NCBI GenBank assembly: GCA_013398175.1 | Contig: VZRZ01000392.1 | Location: forward strand, 59,224 to 123,223 | DNA from: Climacteris rufus | Lineage: Eukaryota > Chordata > Aves > Passeriformes > Climacteridae | Direction of reading: 5' to 3' | DNA length: 64,000 nt | Shown: one piece after another, positions 1 through 11,785 of the stretch | Layout of the letters: each line of letters opens with the position of its first letter | Numbering within the stretch: the first letter of the stretch is position 1 | Translations under genes and position numbers: made by a program | The notes under the pieces: model-generated | Database searches by the model: none | Seen by the model: the letters and a program-made list of their open reading frames with translations, nothing else | What the model was told of the DNA's origin: nothing

Positions 1-239
1 GGAGAGGTTCCTGCTTCCCCCTCGTGACCTATTTCAATGTTCATCCCATCACAGTAGCCAGAGGGGAATCAACTCCCTCTCCCAATTCTGCAGCAGGAGC
101 AGATCCAGACCCCCAGGGCTTGTCCTGGCCTGGGCACAGTGTGACACCCAGGACATTCCCTGGGCTTGCCTTGCTCACAGCCTGCAGAGAAAGGAACCTC
201 TGCCCTGCTCAGGTACAACATTTAACCCTGTAAACCACA

Positions 240-305
240 GCTGAGGATGGGGCTTGCACTTTTAAAGGTCCCTTCCAACCCAAACTGTTCTATGATTCTA
301 TGAAA
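240..305 (+). repeat. CR1 LINE fragment, 3' end
   Basis: A short stretch ending 'aaaggtcccttccaacccaaactgttctatgattctatga', the typical CR1 3' terminus with the start of its ATTCTATG repeat. The 5' part is truncated, as is usual for CR1. Confidence 0.85.
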
Positions 306-1215
306 CCCAACCTGGTGGAAGTGGAACCTTCACAGGGGTAGCTCAGGTCTGAAGTCTCTCTGCACATGAAGCAATTGCCATTAACTTTGCAACCATTTTG
401 AAGGAGAATTTGCTGTTTGCTGGAGTGTTGGTGGGTCAGCAACACCCTCAGGACTTGCACTCCCAGTGTGAAAACGACTTGGACCACACCTAAAAAGTTA
501 TTTAAGAAAGTAGAAAAAGGCTGACAGGTTAAACTGATTCTTTTTTTTACTACCAGATCAGCTGGGTATTATTGTTGAAAATGTTTTCAGGTGTGGGAAA
601 GTGAAGCAGGTACAAGTGTGATTTTAGCATAGCTGGTCAGAGAGCCTAGGTAGGTTCAGTGCCAAAAAAAGGCTTCAAAGGACTGGACAGCCCCTGCCAA
701 TGCCTTCACTAGGACTGAGTGTGCATTTCTGACTGAGCATCTCCAATAGAGCTCAAAGTCAAGGGGTGTCCTGGCAATCTGCTGTCCTTTTTTAACATCT
801 CTATTACCCTTACCTGAGAGACAGCTGCTTAAAAATGCTTCCCTGCCTTCTTTCACATTCCTGCAATGTTACAAAATACAGCTTCCATGGCCAGATTTTT
901 ATATATGCTTCAAGCCCATTAAAAAAAAAAAAAGGTAAATTAACAATGCTCACAAATATAGGCTTATATTTTATACATAGTTACCTTTTAGTAGCGCTGT
1001 CTTTTCAATATTCTTTTTTTTCAGTTTTGTCTGCCCTGGATGTGTGCTCAAATGTGTCATTTCCTCCTGTGGATTGTGATTTTTGCACTGTGGGCAAAGA
1101 AGCCTCAAAAGAATAAGGTTTTTCAGGCAAAATATCCAGGGGACAATATCTGCTTTCACAAAGTTCTGAACACGCTGTTTGCCATCTCCTAATCTTATTC
1201 CTGTTNGGTTTTTTT

Positions 1216-1249
<34 letters not shown>

Positions 1250-3439
1250 TGCTGCTGGAGACTAACTTCTGATGGCAAACTCCTTGTACAGAAAAAAGTG
1301 AATATTTTAACCAATAGCCTGAAATCACACATTCTTTCATTGAAAACAGTTAATTAGGAATTGAGCTCTGAAGTTAATTTCACCAAGGTCATTCCCTGTT
1401 CTATTGGGTCCAGTGACCCTGTCTTAAGTAATCACGGCATTAACATACAAGGTTATAGCTTTCTTTTCAGTTGATGACATAATCTCTTTAATTGGTGTCA
1501 GGAGGCCTGCTTGTGAAAGAACCATGGAAAACACCTATAGACTATAATTTTACTTTCCCCATTCACAGAGCAAATGAAACAAGCCTTAAGAATGTACTAG
1601 AGGCTCATTACATCCCCCAGCCTGTCAACACAAAGCCCCTCCGTTCCAGCCAGGGCATTAGCAATGATCAATTCTGTTTACCCCCAACTTCAGCCCGTGA
1701 ACTATTAACCTTTTCAGCAAAACTGGTGAATAGTAAATGTCAGATAATCCTCTCTGAGAAAGTTAAGAGGGTAGATAATACATTTTAATTGATTAAAACT
1801 TGCATGAACAAAAGTTTAAAATATCAACAGGAGAATCCCTCACGGTTCCTATTTTTGGTAGGACGTGATCCAACTATTCCGGGCTGACCCCGGTGTCTGC
1901 TTTAATTTTGGCTTTTCTGAGAGAAAACTTCTCTAAAAACTATACCTGCAAATTAATATCCTGTTTAGCAGAAATTCTGCTTTTAGGAAATAAGGTCCCC
2001 TTTGGTGCTTGGGCTACCCAGGGATAAGCCAGGGCAGGATTTACACCAACCATTATTGTAAGGTGCATTTTAATAAATATCACTGCAGACCATATTTACA
2101 AAGCTCCAGAAATTGGGTGTAAATACTTTTTTTGTGTTCTTTTTATTATAAATTACCAGGAGTTACTGCTTGGCTTTTTTTTTTTTTTCTTTTTTTTCAG
2201 CAGTTTGGGCTCTTGCATATTCTGTGATCCAACTCCCTCACAGGGAGTTTTCTTTGTCATCCCTATGAAATCTGTCAGCAGCCTCTGAATGACAGAGAGT
2301 CCTAAATTCTGTAGTAACCAACACTACCCTGCTTATGGAGAAAACAAGATGTATTTCCCCTGCACTACAATTATTCACACCTTTTTTTTCTTCATTGCAT
2401 TTCTCTAAACCTTCTACTCTTTTAGGGTTTTTATTTTAGCATCTCTTTAGGGGGTTCACATAACCCCCTTTCCTACTGTTGCTCATCACCTACTGATCAT
2501 TCCCAGCCTCTGAAATTTTTCCTTAAGTTCATATTTATCAGTTGAAAAAAATTTTTGTACAATTTGTATTTTCTTATTGAAAATAATCTTTTGCTTTATT
2601 TAAAAAGTGGAGGTAAAAAATAGAAAACAATCTGACTATTTTCAAAGGAGCAAACCCTTTTAAGAGAGAGAACTTTGAAAATAAAATTAATTTTTCTTGG
2701 TTCTTGTCAGTCCTTCCCAATTCTCTAATTTGAACAGGCTGTGTTATATTCTGTGTTTTATTGTGGATTACATTAATCTTGCTGATCTTCAGAGCCATAG
2801 TTATTCTTGCTCATAATAAAGGAAACTAAGCACACAACTTGTTACTTGATATACAAAACAGTGCAAAAGACTGGCAAAAATATTAATATGGAAGAGAAAT
2901 TGTTAAACGTGTTTCAGAGAATAAATTGATGTCAGTGGAAAAGCTTGACATGAATTATTTCCACTATCTGCACTTGTGGAGCTCCCAGGATGCTGATCCT
3001 GGGCTGTGTTAAGGTGCTCCACAAACTGGACCAGGGACCTGCTGCCACCCCAAAGAGCTGAGTGTGCAGTGGGGCTCAGACCCCTCTTGAGGGGCTTGTT
3101 CTGCTGAGTTTGCTGGGGGCTTCTGGGTGAGCTGGATGGGGCTGTAGTTTCTCTGCCATTACCTTCTCTCCTTCTGGACTCAAGATGACACCTAACAATT
3201 AATCTTAGGAAGACATTGCTGGTCCAGCTCCTTCAGTTCTCCTGGTGGAGAAGCAACTCCATGAGGAGCATTCACCCAAACTTCTGCCACGGACCACAGT
3301 AGAGTTCATTGTGTCAAAATTCAGGTCTTTTAAATTCACTCCCTTGTTTATTCTTCATATTTCGATAATGATTATCTCAGAGCACGGTCCTGACTTGGAT
3401 GCAGAGGTGGGGCTGAGTGTGTCTGGGCGTGGACTCTGG
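306..3439. other. Intergenic, no gene seen
   Basis: Apart from the poly-T tract there are no splice-flanked frames or repeats I recognise. The short open frames lack any familiar motif. Confidence 0.7.
1207..1247. repeat. Poly-T tract with an adjacent ambiguous base
   Basis: An n at 1206 is followed by gg, a run of t, one c and a final run of about 28 t. Homopolymer length is often misread, so the local sequence is not secure. Confidence 0.9.
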
Positions 3440-3675
3440 GGGTCAGAGTAGGTTTAGAATAGGTATTAGGAAGAAATTCTTGACTGTGAGGGTGGTGAGG
3501 CCCTGGCACAGGTTGCCCAGAGAAGTTGTGGATGCCCCATCCCTGGTGTTGTTCCAGGCCAGGTTGTGTGGGGCTTGGACAACTTGAACTGCTGGGTGAC
3601 ATCCCTGCCCTTGGCAGGGGGCTTGGAATGAGACAATCCTTAAGATACCTTCCAACCCAGACCTTTCTGTGATAT
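3440..3675 (+). repeat. CR1 LINE fragment
   Basis: Contains 'gtgaggccctggcacaggttgcccagag', 'gatgccccatccctgg', 'ccttggcagggggcttgg' and 'ccttccaacccagacc', the ordered landmarks of the last 250 bp of CR1 in sense orientation. It is diverged by substitutions. The short open frames over it are remnants or chance. Confidence 0.88.
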
Positions 3676-5699
3676 TTGAGTTTGCTTATAGCTTACTGTG
3701 TGGCTTGGAGAACAAACCAACTCATTTTCTCAGACAGTGGTGCCTCTTATTTAGCCAAAACAATTACAAAATACATTCTGCCCTCCACACCTCAGCTGCC
3801 ATTCAGAAGTAAGGCAGCTTCCCCCCAACACAGAAACACTCCAGGATGTTCTTATTTGTCTTCTCTTTTTTTCAAACTTGTTTAAGTCTTCGGGAGCCCG
3901 TCTTGCCCATTTAGCCACAAAATGCATGTGCGTGCATGCGTGCGCGTGTGTGCCTCCAGTGAAAAGAAGGGAAAAAACCCACAGGTTTGAGTTTGTACAA
4001 TGTTTGCCCCTTTTCCCAGCAGGGATGGGTTTTGAGAGCCAGGAGACAAAAAGCATGGCCTCAACAAGCTGAATTTAAAAAAGAACATCATTTTCGTTAT
4101 GTAGTCAATCTCAATTACAAGCAAATGTTTTCTCTGTTGAGACTTTTCTCTTTTCAGAGCATTATGCAAGGCTCTTTTGTGGGTTGAGAGAAAGGATCAG
4201 TGGTCAATAGGGAGCAGAGTGTTGTGTACAGTGGATTTTTGTATCCTTTAGTCTACTACATAATGCGTTTTGTCAGGAGAACAGCCCAACATCCTGAGCA
4301 GATTTGCTGAATTAAAGAGCACAGCAGGGATAGGAAACTTGTTGCTAGGTGACTGACAACTGCTGCATGTCACTATCTCTGTGCCGGAGGTTACTCTTCC
4401 CTTTTCTTCCACCACTCAGTCTTGCCTTTTAATCTGCATCTATAATTAACTCTCTTAATACCGTGCAGCCATTTCTCTCCCTTTTGCTTCCCGTGGTTCT
4501 CCCGACGTTATTTCATCTCGAACGGGGAGGACAAAAACTGTTTCATTTTTGTGCTTTGCTTGGCGGGGAGAAGTTGGGAGCTTTGGGCAGCCCTGTCTCG
4601 TGGCAGGGCTGGGATGAGATGGCTCTTAAAAGGCATTTCAGAAGATATGTGCTCTTTGTTCAGCTTAATGCTCAGTGAAACATTGCTGTGTTTGCCGTCC
4701 TCTCTAAAGCCTGTTTGTTTCAATTCATCTTAATTGAAACGTGATTGCTTTTAACTGTTTAGCTTTGGTGACCTTCCAAGCTCTTTCGCTTGTGTATTTT
4801 GCAAAATAGATTTTCTTTATACGAGGCTCTTTCTTCAATGACTGGAAACCCAGGGCTGCATCTGGCCTAGATTTGTAGTGGCAGAAGTCAACCAAACAGC
4901 AAGTGTTTGCCCTGCTTATTTTTACTCTTATTTTTACTTTTACTCTCATTTTTCCTCTTATTTTTCATCCTCTGATCAACCATTAGTTGTATTTGTGAAG
5001 GCCCATGTTGTTCCAAGGATGGATCTGTGTTTGAGAATTACATCCCCAGTTTACACCCATCGGTCACTGTAGAAATAAATTTAATTTTAGTTTTTCTTCC
5101 AACAGCTAATTCAAAATACAGGGTATTTGATGAATGTTCTAATTGCAGGAATGTGATTATATGCTTGGGTTTTTATCTAAAAAATGACAAAACAACTGTG
5201 TGCCAATGCTTATTCTGAGCACTCTAAAATAGCACCCTTTTTCTTCATTTTCTGTGCATGTGTTTTGGGGGAGCTGAATTCAGAAGTTCCAAGGAATTAA
5301 ACCAACAAAAGCTCTTTTTTCTTCTGGCAGGTTTGTAATAAAGCTGCCATCATGGGAAGTGTGTACCTTGGACACCCTTTATACTGAAAATTAGACAGCA
5401 ATTTAAGAAGAATAGCCAGGCAGATGGGAGAAGTGAAAATAGGTGGCAGTTGTTGCTTCTGGGGGACTGTCCCCTCTTGCTCAGTGGAGTGCTCGACTTG
5501 AGCAATTGAAAGGAAGGGAAAAAAATCCCAAAGACTGCTAAGTAGCTGTTTTTAAGCAGGAACTCTTTCCTCACCAGTGCAAAAGGTTTTACTGTCACCA
5601 GGAACTGTAAATTCTACCCGTCTCTACCAGCTTCTGTGAAAAGGGTCCTCTGAGGGCAGCCGAGGTCACCAGGAACAGGTGGCTTAATGAGCAATACCT
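3676..5699. other. Intergenic, no gene seen
   Basis: Holds the 32-bp alternating tract at 3922 and a pyrimidine-rich stretch at about 4917-4972 made of 'ttttta(c/t)tctta' type units. Nothing coding is supported. Confidence 0.7.
3922..3953. repeat. Alternating purine-pyrimidine tract, 32 bp
   Basis: From 3922 to 3953 every base alternates purine and pyrimidine without a break, mostly TG and CG steps (atgcatgtgcgtgcatgcgt then gcgcgtgtgtgc). Such tracts can form left-handed Z-DNA. Confidence 0.9.
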
Positions 5700-6065
5700 G
5701 ATTAATGTCCATGAGGAAAGTGTTTTTACAAGGGCATGTAGTGACAGGATAAGTAGGAATGGCTTTGTACTGACAGAGGGCAGGGTTAAGTTGGATAGTA
5801 GGAAGGAATTCTTCCCTGTGAGGATGGTGAGGCCCTGGCACAGGTTGCCCAGAGAAGCTGTGGCTGCCCCATCCCTGGAAGTGTTCCAGGCCAACTTGGA
5901 TGGGGCTTGGAGCAACCTGGGATAGTGGAAGGTTGCAAGGACAGTCTGGCAAGGATCATCTACATCCAACCATCCACCTAGAGGATCCATCTAGATCATC
6001 TAATTCCAAACCTCCTGTTGGAACTGGATTGTCCCTTCTAACCAAACCATTCTATGATTCTGATT
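5700..6065 (+). repeat. CR1 LINE fragment with internal extra sequence
   Basis: CR1 sense landmarks run from 'agggcatgtagtgacaggat' through 'gtgaggccctggcacaggttgcccagagaagctgtggctgcccc' to the terminal 'aaaccattctatgattctgatt'. The segment about 5960-6020 does not follow the other copies. It contains short near-repeats of 'gatcatct(a/c)' and may be a local duplication. An antisense open frame of 131 codons covers this element and is not a gene. Confidence 0.88.
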
Positions 6066-8307
6066 CAATGAGCTTTGACTTCAAGCTTGTAGCCTGGGAA
6101 TGTGAGTGGAGTGACTTTCACCCATGATTGTGGCAGTGTCTGAGTTGAAATATTGACAATCATTGATTGATATTGAAAACCTTGTGATTAAATTCCACTC
6201 TGTCAGTGACAGGGTCAAGCTCACGGCATCACCCCAGCCTTGGGCTCATGCTCTAAGCACAGAGCAAGTTCTTGCCTTTCTCTCCCTCACTCCACGGGCA
6301 CACCAGTGTTCTGGCAAAGTAGGGAAGTGGGATACTCCTGATAAGGAAATAAGGCTGTAGTTTTCCTGAGTGCAAGCTGTAACCCGGGAGAAAGCCACTG
6401 CAGTATCACACAATCCATTCATGTTTGCCTTCACCAGCTCCTGAAGAAACACGTTCCTGTAGGAGAATGGGCTCTCCAGCAGGACAAGGTAATACAAACC
6501 ACCCCCATGGCCGTGTGATGCCCTTCCTCCTCACACCCTTGGCTGCCAGGGTGCCTCTAGCTTTTTCAGGGTTTAATGCACTGCTTGTTACAGGTGCAGC
6601 TGTTGCCACAATCTGTCTCTGCAAAGCCAAGCCCTGTTCGGGCACCAGTGCCCAGGCAGGAATGGGAAAAGAGTAGGGAAGGTGAAAGGAGATGGTGGTG
6701 GAGAAGGGGACAGCATGGACAGGAGGACATGGACAGGGGTAGCTCCAAGCAAATGCCCAGTCCCTCATCCACACTGACCAGACTCTGGACACAAGGTCTG
6801 CCCCATGTGGGTTTGTTTTCCCAAGTGTGACAAAAAAACTGTGACAAAATCCATGACCCTACTGGCTGTTCCTGTGTTGCCATTGCAGTAGAAGTGCATT
6901 GTGTGAGGCAGGAAGATCATGAGAGAAATGGGACACAGGTCTCTCAAGGCCAGACCCAGTGTCCAGGGCCTGGAGAAACTTCCAGACTTCTTCAGGAAGG
7001 TTCTTGTCATGCCTTGCCTGTGAAGTACAAGGACATGATGAAGAGCATATAAAAGAGTATTTTACCCACCCACTGCTGCAAAAGGCAGGAATTCTAAGGG
7101 TGCAGGGAGAAGTGTGGGGTCACAGATCTGGAAGTAGCAGCCCCTCAGCAGGGGAAGTCCTGCTCAGGGCTGTCCAACCCCTTGTTCTTCCTCCATGCAG
7201 TTTTTTCACAGTTAAGAGAATAAATCCAGACTCAGACATGTAAATTGGAGAGTACAATATGTGCTTCATATCCCAAACTATCCCTGACCCAGTAAAAGGA
7301 GAAGCAGCTCTGCATCTCAGGGGTTCTTCCTGACTCGTCTTGATCTCAGCTATTAATAAATTTATGGACTCTGAGATGACTCGGCTAGACTGTCTTCTTG
7401 TCTAAATTTAGCAGTCAATTTGGTTTATTGCTTCAAGGCTGCACTGAAGAAGAATCTACAAAAAAGCATCCCTCTTTCTTTTCATCACTGGAATTAAAAG
7501 TGCATTTGTGTGAAAATGGATCTGAGCTTGGAAATAACAGCAATTAATTATTTATTAAGCTCACGTTGGGGACAGGCTTTTAAAAAAACCCCACCACATT
7601 GCACCTCTTTTCCTCAGGGTCTCTTGTTTCTCCTTTGCCTGCTTGTTGTCCGTGTTTTGCACTGACTTTGCCAACACCATTGCCAAAAAATGTTGCTGGA
7701 GACTGTGGGGACCAAGGGGGTGTCTGTGAGCTGACACAAGGGAAAGAGGTGCTCTTGGTGATGGACTGATGCTGTAGCTTTTTCAGGGCAGGTTTCTGTC
7801 ATTTCAGGAGCCTATAAAGCATCTCACATGTTTTAATCTACTCTGCTGAGAAATAAAATTAAATCCTGCAGTGAAATCAATAGGACCAAGTAAAACATAT
7901 CTGGAGCCATCTGCTGCCTAGTTAGAGCACAAAGAGAGACAGTTTCCCAAATTACTCTTTCAATGGAAAATGAGCAGCAGGTTTTATAACAGAATTTCAT
8001 CTTGTGGGAAACCAATCAGAAATGCTTTTGTATCCGAACTCAGTCACTGCCTGCATCCCTCATAATCTCTCACTGAGGCTCCAGCTCTGGCAACTGTGAA
8101 AGAGTCTGCTGTTTTGTTTTGTTGAAGGAGAAAACCCAGTGGAAATTAGGTTAAGATCTCCCCTCCTTGCCCCAGTTCTCAATCATGTGAAGAGTTGTTG
8201 GTTCAGTGTCTTATTTTAACTAATTTTCAAGGCTCAAGTGTGTCAGAGTGATGAAAACCCTCCCTGTGTCTTCCCTGCCGTCTCTGGTCCCTCTTTTTGA
8301 GCAAACA
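6066..8307. other. Intergenic, no gene seen
   Basis: Overlapping short frames on both strands at 6400-7240 have no recognisable domain and no splice context. A short AT-rich patch with ATTAATTA-type sequence lies near 7540-7560. Confidence 0.7.
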
Positions 8308-8570
8308 GGTTGCTCAAAGCCCCATCCAGACTGGTCTTGGACACTTCCAGGGATGGGACCGCCACAGCTTCTCTGGGCAACCTGTGCCAGGGCCTCACCA
8401 CCCTCACAGGGAAAAATCTTTTCCTAATATTTAATCTAAACCTGCCCTTTGTCAGTTTAAAGCCTTTCCCCCTTATCCTGTCACTCCAGACCCTTGTCCA
8501 AAGCCTCCCTCCAGCCCTTTTAGGTACTGGAAGGGGCTCTAAGGTTTCCTCAGAGCCTGGAATGTTCTGT
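8308..8570 (-). repeat. CR1 LINE fragment, antisense, lacking its 3' end
   Basis: Starts abruptly at 'aggttgctcaaagccccatcc' and runs through 'gggcaacctgtgccagggcctcaccaccctcacag' to 'tccagcccttttaggtactgg'. This is CR1 in reverse orientation. The terminal block that other copies here have (see 11540 and 22630) is missing, unlike the usual 5' truncation. Confidence 0.87.
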
Positions 8571-8606
8571 TGAGCCCAGGGTTTTCTTGCTTTTCATTTC
8601 AAGACA

Positions 8607-8760
8607 CTCAAGAATGACAGAAATGCAGAAAATTGTCTAAACTGGAATTTCCATTCATTATTTTTCTGATCAAACATTAAATTCTCAAGAATGACAGAAA
8701 TGCAGAAAATTGTCTAAACTGGAATTTCCATTCATTATTTTTCTGATCAAACATTAAATT
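8607..8760. repeat. Perfect tandem duplication, 2 x 77 bp
   Basis: The unit starting 'ctcaagaatgacagaaatgc' at 8607 is repeated without a visible mismatch from 8684, each copy ending 'caaacattaaatt'. Identity over 77 bp implies a recent duplication or an assembly artefact. It lies just after an antisense CR1 fragment and carries no gene. Confidence 0.95.
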
Positions 8761-8799
8761 CTTGAGGAAAGTAACCAAACCTGTGTTTGTTTATGGAGT

Positions 8800-9085
8800 A
8801 GGGAGCTCTGCTGCCCTTAAATTAGTTGTGACATTTTAATGTAATTAGACAACATTAGTGTCAGATAAGATTCATTAATGGACCTTGATCTTTGGTGGTT
8901 GTTCAAAATTGATGTTTGCAATGGAAATCTGTGTTGGATAGAGAAAAAAAAAATCATAAATTCGCCTTTCTGCTAAAATGCTCAGCTAATTGACATAAGT
9001 ACATTAATGAGAGCAACATACTAATAGGATTATATCAATATTCCCCCTGCATCAGTTAGAGACCCAGCAGCAATGGTCATTAATT
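8800..9085. promoter_or_regulatory. Homeodomain-core-rich noncoding patch
   Basis: Several TAAT/ATTA cores fall within about 270 bp, including taatgtaattag, cattaatgg, gctaattgac, cattaatgag, actaatagg and cattaattattg. There is no repeat or frame. AT-rich DNA yields such cores by chance, so this is only a candidate. Confidence 0.25.
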
Positions 9086-9897
9086 ATTGCTTTACAGTAA
9101 TCCTTGGCAGCTTTTGCAGGAGGTGGATTGTCCTTCCCTCACAAGATCTTTCTGCTTTGTTATTTTCCCCAGATTTGGAGCTTTGCTGTTGTTCCTACCA
9201 ACATAATCCAGTTGGTCAAAATTTCAAGGCTGGGTGCCTAAAATTGGTTTCCTAAACCTACACTTTGATAACTCTCCAAAAGAGAGTTGGATTGTTTCCT
9301 CTCAGAACAACTGCAATTCCAAGACATGAAATGAAACATTTTTAAAATACAGGATGCTTTTGAAGTCAGAACATAACTATGTTTGAAGGGGATTTGCAAG
9401 TCCAGAAAAGGTAATGGTTTAATTCTCACTAAAAGTCTGACTTTCTGAAGATAAAGATGTAAATCCTGTTTTTACATGTCCAAGCTGAAAAAATTGTCTA
9501 AAGATTTCAGCAGAATTACTTCTAATTTCTGCCAACACCTTTCTGTCCTTTGTTTGGCTATATTAAACCAAAAGAAAATGTTCAAATTGGTGAATTTTAG
9601 ATACAGGCCAAAAGTGATAAAATATTTCTAATATTTTAGAATGGACTTGATTTTGTAATGTAAAAAGCAAGAGTGATATTTAATCTTTAAACAACATGGG
9701 TTTAGTGATCCTTGTTTATCTTTTACACTATGTTTTATCATCTCATTCCATTTAATTTTTACTCCAAACAGTACAGAATAAAGCAGCCCCGTGCCTGCCA
9801 GCACACAGAGCTGCTCACAGTGCAGCATTTTACCTGCATTTCTTGCACAGGGTTTTCCAGAACAGGGACTATCTCTATTTATATAAAACAGCAGAGG

Positions 9898-10175
9898 TAG
9901 GAACAAGGGACAGGACAAGAGGAAAAGGCCTCAAGTTACACCAGAGGAAGTTTAGATTGGATATTAAGGAAAAATTCTTCACTGACGGGATTCCCTTCAC
10001 TGAAGGGAATTCTTCCCAGGGAATTGATGGAGCCACCATCCCTGGAGATGTTTAAACGCTGTGTGGATGTGGCACTTGGGGACAGGGTTTAGTGGTGGCC
10101 TTGGCAGTGTTGGGGGAATGGGTGGACTCAAGGATGTTAAAGGGCTTTTCCAACCTAAAGGATTGTGGGTTTCAC
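9898..10175 (+). repeat. CR1 LINE fragment, different subfamily
   Basis: Contains 'gacaagaggaaaaggcctcaagttacaccagaggaagtttagattggat', 'ggagatgtttaaacgctgtgtggatgtggcacttggggac' and 'tttagtggtggccttggcagtg', the landmarks of CR1 subfamilies distinct from the other copies in this window. The middle has a small inverted pair, 'attcccttcactgaagggaat'. Confidence 0.85.
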
Positions 10176-11539
10176 AATCTGAGAATTATGCAATGGTTTA
10201 TTCATGCAGATGCACAAGCCAATTAAATGCAGATAAAGATGCAGCACAGGATAATGAAGCAATGCTGTAACATGAAGCAGTGATGCCTCTTTTGCAGTGG
10301 GGAGGTGCTCTTTGTCCCCCAAATTTCTCCCACAGGAAAGCCTAACCTCAGCTCAGCCCAAGATGCTGCTTGGCCAAATGCTCACATGTGGGCACAGGGA
10401 AACAGCTGTATCCTGCCTGTCCTTCTTCAGTCAGGGACTAACCTGCCTCTGTCTTCTGTTCCTTCTCAGGAAAAGTGTAAAGAAACCAACTGTCAAATGT
10501 GATTGAAAACAGGCAGAGAGTTCAGGGATTGGGCCAAACACAGTGTGGTTCCCTCAAAAACAAATCCAATGAAAAGGGGAGATATTTTCCCTTAAAAATT
10601 TATAGTGGAGGGTCGGACATGCCCAAACACAGCTTCACTCTGAGTCTTTTTCTACATAAACAGCTCAGGTGTTTACTGTGCTGAACCCTGAACAAGAGCT
10701 TTGAAAAGGATGCTGGCAAATAATACAAATTCACATCAGATCTTCTAAAAGAGAACCAGACTGAGAGAGGGGAGGAGAGGAAGCAAACTTTGCTACATTC
10801 CCAGTCTGCAGAACACTTGGTATACGGCAAACTGTCTGGGTAGGCAGATGCACAGATAGAAAGCCAGGGCAGTCTGAGGGCTTTGGGCCATAAAGATGTG
10901 CTGCTAAGTACACAGACATTTACTTTCTCTCTGTTTTGGGTGATGATCCCAGTTAGAGCATCATCTCTGCAACCTATATAATGGCCAGTGGGGTTTTTCC
11001 TGTTGTCTTATAACTTACACAAGTACCTTGCATGTGTGCAAGGGAGCATGAGAAGCAACTGCCTGGCTTTGAAACCACTTTAAAGTCCCCGTGCAGAGGA
11101 GATCTCTGCTCCTTGCTACCTCCAGAGCACCCCCTCAGCTCACACAGACACCTCTGCCCAGGTAGCTTCAATAGTTTGCCTGCTCAGAGCAAGCCAAGGA
11201 GTGAGTGGTAAACACTTTCCCATCAGTGGCCTGCAGATCCTCAGGGAGTTGGGTGTGATGCTTCAGAGACCCACCAAAGGCAATTAAGAAAAGTCAGCCT
11301 TTAAAAGGCAGGATATATCCTGCTGGAAAAGAGACATTTATCAGTCAAAACAAGCTGAAAGTGGTTTTGCTGAGACAGCTTAGCTAAGGAGTGTCCTTTC
11401 TGTCTGACCTTATGACCCACATCCCAAACTTTTCCTGTGTCCAGGCTTCCCCAGGCACAGATCCTGTCCCATGGAGGTCTGTAGGCAGCTGATGGGACAC
11501 GGAGGGCTTCCTGCTGTGGGCAGGGGACCAGCAATTAAG
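10176..11539. other. Intergenic, no gene seen
   Basis: Unique-looking sequence between two CR1 copies. The open frames are short, overlap on both strands and resemble nothing known. Confidence 0.7.
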
Positions 11540-11785
11540 AACACAGAATTGTGGAATCATGGAATGGGTTGGTTTGGAAAGGACCTCAAAGACCATCACA
11601 TTCCAACCCCCTGCCATGGGCAAGGACAACTTCTACCACACCAGGTTGCTCCAAGCCCCATCCAACCTGGCCTTGGACACTTCCAATGATGGGGCAGCCA
11701 CAGCTTCTTTGGACAACCCTGTCTCCCCCTTACAGGGAAAAATTTGTTCCTAAATCCTGGCTACCCCTCACCCTTTCCTAGCCTG
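11540..11785 (-). repeat. CR1 LINE fragment, antisense with 3' end
   Basis: Begins 'acagaattgtggaatcatggaatgggttggtttggaaaggacctcaaagaccat', the reverse of the CR1 3' terminus, and continues through 'gctccaagccccatccaacctggccttggacacttcc'. The open frames here are CR1 derived. Confidence 0.9.

Noticed and set aside
5595..5990. 131-codon minus-strand frame
   Set aside because: Covers a CR1 fragment read on its non-coding strand.
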